NCBI RefSeq assembly: GCF_001902635.1
Contig: NZ_MJAO01000029.1
Location: 1-54,201, forward strand
Direction: 5' to 3'
Source of the DNA: Serratia marcescens
GTDB taxonomy: Bacteria; Pseudomonadota; Gammaproteobacteria; Enterobacterales; Enterobacteriaceae
Length of the DNA stretch: 54,201 nt
Shown here: positions 18,801-23,667 of the stretch, one piece after another
How the letters are laid out: every line of letters begins with the position of its first letter
How positions within the stretch are numbered: the first letter of the stretch is position 1
Notes under the pieces: generated by a model
What the model saw: the letters and a program-made list of their open reading frames with translations, nothing else
What the model was told of the DNA's origin: nothing
Databases searched by the model: none
Translations under genes and position numbers: made by a program

Positions 18801-20733
18801 CTATGACGCCAAACAGCAAAACGCCAGCGCGGGTGGCAGTTTCACCTTCGGTTCGATGACCGGCTCCGCCAACGTGAGCGCCAGCAAGGACAAGCTGCAC
18901 AGCAACTTCGACTCGGTAAAAGAGCAGACCGGGCTGTTTGCCGGCCAAGGCGGGTATGACGTCAAGGTCAAAGAACACACCCAGCTCGATGGCGCCGTCA
19001 TCGCCAGCACGGCAGACAAAGAGAAGAATCGCCTCGATACCGGCACGCTGGGCTGGCGCGATGTCCATAACCAGGCCGATTACAAGGCCGAGCACAGCGG
19101 CGGCTCACTCAGCACCGGCGGGCCGGTGGGCAAAGATCTGCTGACCAACACGGCCGGCGGCATGCTGTCGGGCGCCAACCACAGCGGACATGCCGAGGGC
19201 ACGACAAAAGCCGGCGTCAGTGAGGGTACGCTGATAGTTCGCGATACCGACAAACAGCAGCAGGATGTGACGCAGCTAAACCGGGATACCGAGCATGCCA
19301 ACGACGGCAGCATCAGCCCGATATTCAACAAGGAGAAGGAGCAAAACCGGCTGAAGCAGGCGCAGCTTATCGGCGAGATCGGCGGCCAGGCGATGGATGT
19401 CATCCGCACGCAGGGGGATATCTCTGGGCTGAAGGCGCAGAAAGACCCGGCGGCGCTGGCGCAGGCCCGGGAGCAGCTTGAGAAGAGCGGCAAACCGACG
19501 AACGATGCGGCGGTGATGAAGCAGGCGTACGACAACGCGATGCGGCAATACGGCACCGGCAGCGACCTGCAGAAAGCGGCGCAGGCGGTAACGGGGGCGC
19601 TGACGGCGCTGGCGGGTAACAACCTGGCGGGTGCGCTGGCGAGTGGTGCTTCGCCGTACCTGGCGATGGAAATCAAGAAACTGACCACCAACCCGCTGAC
19701 CGGTAAGGTAGACGTTGCCGCCAACGCGATGGCACACGCGGTGCTGGGCGCGGTGACGGCGGAGCTGAACAACCAGTCAGCCGCGGCAGGGGGACTGGGC
19801 GCGGGCGGCGGGGAACTGGCGGCGCGCTACATTGCCGGGCAGCTGTTCCCGGGCAAAACGGCAGAGCAGCTGAGCGAAAGCGAGAAGCAACAGGTCAGCG
19901 CACTGAGCCAGTTGGCGGCGGGGCTTGCAGGCGGGCTGGCGACGGGTGATACTGCGGGGGCTGTTACCGGCGGGCAGGCTGGCAAGAATGCGGTTGAGAA
20001 TAACTTGCTGGGCGGGAATGAAGAGACCCAGACCAAGTTCGTGCAGGAGCACGGCAAGAATATTGCGTCTTGTAGCACTGACCCAAGCTCAGAGTCTTGC
20101 CGGAAAGGGCTGGCGATGAACGATGCGCTGATGGTGGCGCTTCCTGCCGGTCTCGGTGGCGGTTTACTGGCGGCGGCAACACCAGAAATCGCAGCGGCTG
20201 CTAAAGTAGCGATACAGGCGTGTGCAGGTAATGTGGTGCTGTGCCTGAATAATGCCGGTATCCAGATGTCGGAAGCCATCGTACCGGGCGGTGTTGGGGT
20301 CGGTGGTGCGGTCGGTATCGGTAAGACTGCGGCAGAGGCGACGGCGGCGAAAGCTGAAGCTGTGGCGGCTAATGCGGTGAAGAACAGCCAGTTACCAACA
20401 GGGACTGTTTTTGATTCAATTAAAGCTACTCAGCCAGCTATACCTGGAACATCGATTCCTAAATCCTTTGAATTAACGGTTAATGGACAAACTATCTGGG
20501 TAAATCCGAATGCTACCAAGCATATGGGTGAGTACCTAACTCGAAATGGGTTGTCTCATAGTACAAGTGAAGGAAGCCAAGCCATGTTGACTAGTCTTCA
20601 AGATGCTGTTAAAAATGCATCCTCTCAGGGGATAAAGTTTAATGAAATGATGCAGGTTGGGCGTTGGGAGCTGGTATTTAGCCAACGACCTACCGACCCT
20701 TATCCAGTATTAAAACATGCGTTGTATAAATAA
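9847..20733 (+). CDS. cdiA: CdiA: contact-dependent growth inhibition toxin
   Basis: A 3628-residue filamentous effector secreted by CdiB. Residues 1-55 are an extended signal region (MNKHCYRLIFSR start). The TPS secretion domain follows, with GNPNLNPN near residue 132, ANPAGI and CNGCGTINAGRMTLTTG. Long FHA-1 repeats (LDNRGG / LNNTQG pattern) run to about residue 1640. A Tyr/Trp-rich region, about 1639-1810, probably includes the receptor-binding domain. FHA-2 repeats follow, then a pretoxin region ending in VENN (residues 3383-3386, bases 19993-20004). After VENN come a hydrophobic, probably cytoplasm-entry, segment and a toxin tip of about 112 residues (3517-3628), where base composition drops sharply. 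The tip contains VNPNATKHMGEYL, GRWELVFSQ and KHALYK. I cannot assign it to a named toxin family. Confidence 0.93.
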   Translation: MNKHCYRLIFSRTHGELRVVSELARSCSTEPGQHRGAGAPRLWVTVRRAVWMLGMALFAGPVMADGIVADGAANPSQRPEVIATQNGLSQVNITAPNQAGISHNQYQQFDVEAKGAILNNSAVMTSTQMAGMIQGNPNLNPNAAPARVILNEVNSNNPSQLRGFMEVAGGKAQVIVANPAGIVCNGCGTINAGRMTLTTGKPQMNADGSVAGYQVERGVVRIEGGGLNGDARHDTEYVDILARAVAVNAGVWAKEGVTVVAGRNRVSADGKTVTPLADDGGARPELAIDMGQMGGMYSGSIRMIGTEAGVGVRNRNGQVQAGKTLTVSSEGQLSWQSDAPDAATQAGGNIHLAAKGDIEYHGKLHSGGQLAVQSREGALTQSGTLAAAGDVQINAAHGIQSGGHLLAGSDADSRIVRAASLRLDSQGDIRAGGSLLSKKDVNATGRRVDLSGAKVAAGRTTLTAQDGGVALSQSTVDSGEFTVNTPGDVDARQAQIKTGRWQVDANNVFNQQAVWSQTGIGESRFSLEGELNNSDGAIESRQLDLKAAALVNQRGRLVALDNAAQHWRVGGLLDNNGGTMGSNGALRLDADRLDNQSGTVKTQTGLTIHAEGAVNNAGGNLLAGQGLTLEAGGGLNNRSGTLNGGDVRLVAQQLDNAQGQVIGQGNLDLTASRLDNQRGLIGAGKALEVNAGDWDNRGGTAQGETSVTATAGTLNNDGGKLLSGRASTLKTTGNATNRGGEISAAVLTVNTDLLDNTQGKVIGQQRLDLHARQGLDNTQGLLGAGGALTVRTDGELNNRRGTVSGSGQTHIAAGDVRNEAGKVLAGQQLVLNSAAKLTNREGEISGESLTLTAQRVDNAQGKVVARQGLGLAAQQGLNNAAGWLEAGDALSVQTNGDWDNRGGAAQGGRQVTASVRTFDNTGGRLQSGAGLRLDAAGDVLNTTGKLTAQQSLAVNGSADSLFDNGGGSLQSGGDLSLRGGRLTNRAAGVVFSGQALSLNLTGGWDNQGGTFTGNGRTQVRAAGLNNTQGAVNALDHLDMQFTGALDNRRGRIFSSLSQALTAQDIFNAQGWMGSLGSWHVVSGGFDNTEGSVQSQQDAQLAAGWLGNAKGVMQSAQNLVLRLKQDIDNHGGKVSAQGELVVQGSGNGEHVGAINNIGGEVLAGQALTIAARSLNNTQAGQVYSQKQLRLNLNGGLDNRGGKLQSGEALSLDAQTLNNAGGQIEGQQQVALRILGMLDNTGGAVRSNGEQRISAAGIENRQGVFSSRSGIDLAAARLDNAGGTLISQGTGAYRIDTLNNRQGKVHSGGALTLDGAQMNNQGGQLVSTQGLTLKAGTLDNSGQGRLSSQAELDVQTDRLNNRDGGLILGTARTGITARDIDNTAGRLQSAGHLTLTDVATLDNRQGRILANGNLDINAGRPSTDSPLALLNQGGRVESAEQLTVHARTLDNQSGTLLGLQALTLSARQDYTRQAGDTVSSNGTVTFSLSGAFTNLADWLLPGNLVLNAASITNPATLVGKTLQLTTGALQNTGRLEADSMTLNVDTLDNAAALMGDDITVHGRVIDNHGAPAVMAATHSLTLQAGERLTNREGALIYSGDRLHLHSDDLIENRASFIEADGDATVEARRLNNLREGLVIERDAEKSDYKWHRYNYYWRSYGSKVNPDKSTMAPTTQQLTYQDDAAAQTNRYGTLLAIDAVGKRAQVRVKDNKGQLTDLWVNYLALKPNADGSYAMTFYETRGGNQLASIPTPYQNGFHWEHDWTQVMTWDPEKHLDIATAPFVTDYNNLRERTESGTVTRDRLVSEGIGGRILAGGNMVLRITGALLNDASVITANGNLTQDGGGSVDNRGYSVNERRQAVIVDHYDKDTHHWYPTFNRDENTALATVDGVITGNGTVTINGASITNTTVNQAQISQLDAALKAVDAERAELERNPLAFTVEGASRAEGDTTLTPGRGMTQPGTTPSSPLGRPLLPSELALTQLQHLGSVATTIPNNGLFSQHTATGSPFLVVTDARFTRRDNFISSDYMLERVGYDPAQAHKRLGDGFYEQRLVREQVLALTGKPSVKGWDAMEQYQQLMNNGSKVAQDFHLVPGVALTPEQIAALQQDIVWLVSETVQTADGPQTVWVPKVYLAQTTLRLTGDGAVIGGGDLHLSAGSITNTGNLFADKALSVDAGQFLHQGGDIKAGSIDVQAGSLAMSTNLQDALRQATMSAGDIRLHGTDITLTGAKLDATDTLNLSARNDLTITAAKSNHTADFEVISGSMGNRTRGGTEAAGERLAHVSGEWQQAQGSELNAGGNLTLNAGRDVLLTGSQAKAGGQLGVQAGGDINIRAESTTNTTHLAANSRTSSVSNDRQEERLTLSGLGGDQGVTLVAGNQLLAEGAQVDSKEGRIGVSAQDVTIKDARIRTQDRDSENKREGKTRSHRIEQTEREISTGSTFSARDGVTVIGREGDVTVTGSTLHSDQGAIALQAKNDVTLNHTTDSEHRVSNEESRGRKTKGERAEEILRENVVGSTLSGRDGVTIVAQDGSITATASALHSEQGTVALQAKQDVTLNTATERESTFSEERSQKKGFLKKSSSHSIANDATTREKGSLLSGDRISVNAGNDLTVSGSAIAADRDVNLQAGHNVDIGAATETDTHYLLEKKKKSGLLGSGGIGFTIGKQSSKHEIDEKGTTQSQSVSTVGSSQGSVNITAGNQLHIGGADLIANKDLALTGDSVTIDPGYDRRTRKETYEQKQSGLSVALSGTVGGALNTAVSSAQQARKEGDGRLNALQNTKAALSGVQAAQAVELDKLNTDAGKSATNTVGISASYGSQSSKSETRTVSSQSQGSTLTAGQNLSITAQGNNHNAQSGDIAIAGSQLKAGKDLSLDAARDITLQSAQNSESTVGKNSSKGGNVGVGIGVGSGGYGISVSAGVNAGKGHESGNGLTHTETTLDAGSHLSLTSGRDTTLTGAQASGEKVTVDVGRDLTLQSEQDSDRYDAKQQNASAGGSFTFGSMTGSANVSASKDKLHSNFDSVKEQTGLFAGQGGYDVKVKEHTQLDGAVIASTADKEKNRLDTGTLGWRDVHNQADYKAEHSGGSLSTGGPVGKDLLTNTAGGMLSGANHSGHAEGTTKAGVSEGTLIVRDTDKQQQDVTQLNRDTEHANDGSISPIFNKEKEQNRLKQAQLIGEIGGQAMDVIRTQGDISGLKAQKDPAALAQAREQLEKSGKPTNDAAVMKQAYDNAMRQYGTGSDLQKAAQAVTGALTALAGNNLAGALASGASPYLAMEIKKLTTNPLTGKVDVAANAMAHAVLGAVTAELNNQSAAAGGLGAGGGELAARYIAGQLFPGKTAEQLSESEKQQVSALSQLAAGLAGGLATGDTAGAVTGGQAGKNAVENNLLGGNEETQTKFVQEHGKNIASCSTDPSSESCRKGLAMNDALMVALPAGLGGGLLAAATPEIAAAAKVAIQACAGNVVLCLNNAGIQMSEAIVPGGVGVGGAVGIGKTAAEATAAKAEAVAANAVKNSQLPTGTVFDSIKATQPAIPGTSIPKSFELTVNGQTIWVNPNATKHMGEYLTRNGLSHSTSEGSQAMLTSLQDAVKNASSQGIKFNEMMQVGRWELVFSQRPTDPYPVLKHALYK
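17161..17550 (+). repeat. Tandem 77-residue repeat inside cdiA
   Basis: Within the FHA-2 part of cdiA, a module starting STFSARDGVTVIGREGDVTV recurs after exactly 231 bases as STLSGRDGVTIVAQDGSITA. Each copy continues into a near-identical LHSxQGxxALQAKxDVTLN segment. The copies have diverged at many codons, so the duplication is old and is part of the fibre repeat structure. Confidence 0.75.
20396..20733 (+). other. CdiA toxin tip (variable C-terminal domain)
   Basis: This is the part of cdiA after the sharp fall in GC content, about 112 residues. It has the order expected of a small nuclease-like domain: a beta hairpin (FELTVNGQTIWVNP), a helix with KHMGEYLTRNG, SH, a long helix (MLTSLQDAVKNASSQG), then two strands (GRWELVFSQ and YPVLKHALYK). 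The arrangement and the H, R and K/H positions resemble the barnase/EndoU/RelE-like (BECR) class of RNase toxins. That is an inference from pattern only; the target is unknown. Confidence 0.5.
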
Positions 20734-21272
20734 TGAATTTAATCATTGATACTGTAGTTAAAGGGCATGATAACGTCGTCATTAATATTGATGGCGACGT
20801 TCCCCTTGATATTAAGCTAGTTGACTCAGAAGGTAGATCTCCTCTTTACTGGAGAGTTGGTGATGGGCGTAAAAGCTTGCTTGAGTTGGCTGTGTTACCG
20901 AAAAATGGTTTTTTATCTGCGATTACGTTAGTGATGATGGATATTAATTCTATCCATAAGGTGGAGAACAGTCAGGTTGAGTTATCCTGCGAGGAAGCTG
21001 GGCTGCCGATTGTTAACTTAGATTTATGGGAAGATTCGGCGAGCAACAGTTTTTCACAGCGTTTTATTGATGATTTTAACTGTGATATGCGGGTATATAT
21101 ATCGGAAGATACTATTTTAATTGAAATAAGTGGAAGCAATAATAAAATCAATTGGGTACGATGTGGGAGTAATTTTTACTTGGGTTTAAATGAAGGGAGA
21201 AGTATTACACATTTATTTTTAAATGGGTTGTCGCAAGTAGATATATCAAATTTTACTGAGTCTATCTATTAA
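20733..21272 (+). CDS. cdiI: Candidate CDI immunity protein (CdiI)
   Basis: A 179-residue protein whose ATG overlaps the last base of the cdiA stop codon (TAATG), the usual place and coupling of cdiI. It has no signal peptide or membrane segment, and it is acidic with many beta-strand-like stretches, as expected for a cytoplasmic toxin-binding protein. It is strongly AT-rich compared with cdiA, matching the toxin tip, so toxin and immunity probably entered as one unit. I recognise no named immunity family. The function rests on position and composition. Confidence 0.75.
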   Translation: MNLIIDTVVKGHDNVVINIDGDVPLDIKLVDSEGRSPLYWRVGDGRKSLLELAVLPKNGFLSAITLVMMDINSIHKVENSQVELSCEEAGLPIVNLDLWEDSASNSFSQRFIDDFNCDMRVYISEDTILIEISGSNNKINWVRCGSNFYLGLNEGRSITHLFLNGLSQVDISNFTESIY

Positions 21273-21326
21273 ATAAATCACAACCATTGGCTGGGGAAGT
21301 TGCTCCTATGCCCTAAGTGCTCCCAC

Positions 21327-21650
21327 CTATCGCCGCTGCACCCGGATCACACCAGGAGCAGTGGTGATCTCCAGTTGTTCAACGTTGGTGCTCCCAGACT
21401 CGGTGAGCCAATTGCCGCCGATAGTTACCTCGTCGTTCTCCCGTACCCAGTCGGCCCCCAAATCTTGCCGTTGTTGGCTGGCTTCACACACTGCTTCCCA
21501 GGTTGCCTGGTCAGTGACGGTGGTGATCCACAGCCCATCGGGCCGTAGCGTCAGCTGCACCGGCTCCCCAGTCCCAAAACCCAGCTCGGCCAGGGTGTTG
21601 CCGCTCAGCGTCAGCTCCGGCAACGGCTCATGGGGAAAAGTGATGTTCAT
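21327..21650 (-). CDS. SymE-like protein
   Basis: A 107-residue protein. Residues 11-45 (PELTLSGNTLAELGFGTGEPVQLTL... then DGLWITT) match the core of SymE, an AbrB-like fold originally described as an SOS-induced RNA-associated toxin. GGAGG lies 7 bases before the ATG at 21650. The frame stays open upstream to 21803, and the segment just before this ATG (AARYPY) resembles the N-terminus of E. coli SymE. However, that DNA runs into the cdiA scar, so the original 5' end may have been replaced. Relatives are often found near CDI and Rhs loci. Whether it is active is unknown. Confidence 0.5.
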   Translation of the reverse strand: MNITFPHEPLPELTLSGNTLAELGFGTGEPVQLTLRPDGLWITTVTDQATWEAVCEASQQRQDLGADWVRENDEVTIGGNWLTESGSTNVEQLEITTAPGVIRVQRR

Positions 21651-21689
21651 CCGGCGCCCTCCGTGGTGGGTGTGATACGGATATCTGGC

Positions 21690-21902
21690 GGCGACGGCGA
21701 CGGCGACGAAAGCTGAAGCTGTGGCGCCTCGATACCGGCACGCTGGGCTGGACGGACATCCACAACCAGGCGGACTACAGCGCAACGCATAGCGGCGGGT
21801 CAATCAGTACCGGTGGGCAAAGATCTGCTGACCAACATGGCCGGCGGCATGCTGTCGGGCGCCAACCACAGCGGGCATGCCGAGGGCACGACAAAAGCCG
21901 GG
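21690..21902 (+). pseudogene. Rearranged fragment of cdiA
   Basis: Two pieces of cdiA are joined in the wrong order. Bases 21690-21726 match the post-VENN region of cdiA (20336-20367; the last 18 bases are identical). Bases 21725-21901 match an earlier part of cdiA (19030-19213) at high identity, but about 8 bases are missing near 21816, which breaks the frame. This is the sort of orphan or displaced cdiA-CT remnant commonly left downstream of CDI loci by recombination. It is not translated as a useful protein. Confidence 0.85.
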
Positions 21903-22014
21903 GAAGAACCGCAGGATATCCCCGGTTTGCCGCGAATTTGTCGAGTACACGCACCACTCGCTGGGTTGGAAAATTTAGGTCTATTTCGATCTGGTTTATG
22001 TCTTGGATGAAAGC

Positions 22015-22175
22015 ATGGAAACAAACGTAATTGTGATTAAGACGAAGCGTTCTTTCTCTGGAATATCTGTCTAGGCAGTCATCGATGTTGGTGGTAAAGT
22101 AATTCGCTCAGGCGATAATATATCACGGTTAACATAGTCGGTAAGGTGGTTGATATTACCCCTGTCTGGATTTGA
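22015..22175 (+). pseudogene. Decayed small gene in the CDI scar
   Basis: An ATG at 22015 opens METNVIVIKTKRSFSGISV, then an in-frame TAG at 22072. The same frame goes on sensibly as AVIDVGGKVIRSGDNIS, and after a one-frame shift near 22123 as VNIVGKVVDITPVWI to a TGA at 22175. The three pieces read like one small beta-rich protein of about 55 residues carrying a nonsense mutation and a frameshift. I do not recognise it. It could be an old immunity or cargo gene of a lost CDI module. Confidence 0.4.
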
Positions 22176-22374
22176 TATAAATGGTGAATGTGTTTAAGTG
22201 TAATCATGCTATGAGTGAATTATTATTCCCTGCAGCGGGTGGGTGAGTGATAGGTAATAATTCCGCATCTAAAGCCTCTTGTCACGGTAACCGAAAAGAT
22301 CAATTGCCACGTAAATTTCATACGGTTTCTTCTCGGTTGTTGGTTTTTGTTTATTCAAACTAATGGAGTGTATT

Positions 22375-23658
22375 ATGCATAAGGACTTGGACGTTTCCAT
22401 CTCAACAGGGCGATTTAGAAAAATAAGAGAATGGAACAGGAGACGCAATTATTATTTCAAGAAAGTAAAGCTGAATATTAAGATTTATATTGCAAAACTT
22501 ATCTGGGATAAGCGTAGAAAAAGTGTGTTTGATATCAAATCGGTCAAAACCGTATTGCTCCTGCGCAATGAAGGGACCGTAGGAGATGTTGTGGTTACGA
22601 CGCCGCTAGTGAAATGTCTTTATGAGTCGGGTTATACAGTGGATTTATTGCTCACGCAATCAAGTGGCGTGGTGATGAAACATAATCCCTATGTCAGGAA
22701 CATCTACGAGGCAGATGATTGTAATAATGAAGTTTTTTTGAAGGGGTTCACTCATACCGTTGCGAAGTCAACGGTTAAGATGTTGAAGGGGAATAATTAT
22801 GACCTTGTGGTCGATCTTTGCTTGTTTGATACACCGGTACATAGGATGATGCTTTTTAGCGATATAAACGCAAGGTTTGTTCTGGGTTTTAATAAATGGA
22901 GTTGCATTAACCATTACAGCAAATCTATTTCATTTGAAAATGGTAAGGAACACGTAACTAAAGCCATTGCTTTGGTTGCCCATGCCGTAGGGACTAATCT
23001 TAAAAATCGCCGTGCCTATGACCTGCATATCCCAGACGATATACTTTTTGAAGTAAGGAAGTATTTAAGTGGTTGGAGTGATAAGGTTAAGGTTATAATT
23101 AATGCTTTCACTGGGAGCCCAGAGAGAAACCTATCTAAAGAACAACTCTCCCGACTTGTTGAAATGCTTAATAAAACCTCGCTCAATATAAAAATAATTA
23201 TTCTTGATCATCGAAAAGAACTGGATATATCCCTGTCAGATAGTGTTGTTATAAATCCATTTAATTCACTGCACCATGTCATGGCATTGATTCGAGAGGT
23301 TGATGTAGTTATATCCCCAGATACGGCGATCGTACATATTTCTGCTGCATGGAATAAAACGTTGATTTGTGTTTACAAAAACGTAACGGATAATAATGAT
23401 TTGTGGGGGCCAGGGTATGAAAATGCGAAGCAGATTATTGTTAACAGCAGAAAAATAGCTGATGTGGATAATGTTCCGGAGCTTATATTGCATGAGATTG
23501 GTCAAAGAGACCTGTTCGGTGGGCAAGAGATAAAACGCCGCCGCAGTTCGTTGAGCGGTGAGACGGATACCGCCGCTAACGCAATGTCACCCGCCGGCGC
23601 GGTAACGGCCCAGCCCCTTAAGCAGTGTACTGCTCCAGAGGCCGGCCGTTTATCTTAA
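22375..23658 (+). CDS. Glycosyltransferase family 9 (heptosyltransferase-like)
   Basis: A 427-residue protein. A basic N-terminal stretch (residues 1-50) is followed by a GT9 domain: LLLRNEGTVGDVVVTTPLVKCL (nucleotide-sugar fold, start near residue 57), YDLVVDL, and in the C-terminal lobe VIINAFTGSPERNLSKEQ and VVISPDTAIVHISAAWNKT, the donor-binding signature. GGAG before the ATG at 22375 supports that start. GT9 enzymes add heptose or related sugars to lipopolysaccharide core. The gene is AT-rich, unlike its neighbours. Its last 45 or so residues (after GQRD) are GC-rich and unlike the family, so the 3' end was probably replaced by recombination. Confidence 0.75.
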   Translation: MHKDLDVSISTGRFRKIREWNRRRNYYFKKVKLNIKIYIAKLIWDKRRKSVFDIKSVKTVLLLRNEGTVGDVVVTTPLVKCLYESGYTVDLLLTQSSGVVMKHNPYVRNIYEADDCNNEVFLKGFTHTVAKSTVKMLKGNNYDLVVDLCLFDTPVHRMMLFSDINARFVLGFNKWSCINHYSKSISFENGKEHVTKAIALVAHAVGTNLKNRRAYDLHIPDDILFEVRKYLSGWSDKVKVIINAFTGSPERNLSKEQLSRLVEMLNKTSLNIKIIILDHRKELDISLSDSVVINPFNSLHHVMALIREVDVVISPDTAIVHISAAWNKTLICVYKNVTDNNDLWGPGYENAKQIIVNSRKIADVDNVPELILHEIGQRDLFGGQEIKRRRSSLSGETDTAANAMSPAGAVTAQPLKQCTAPEAGRLS

Positions 23659-23667
23659 CGTCGAGAC

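Noticed and set aside
11149-19772. Many long minus-strand frames inside cdiA
   Set aside because: All lie opposite a continuous 3628-codon gene with intact FHA repeats; they reflect composition only.
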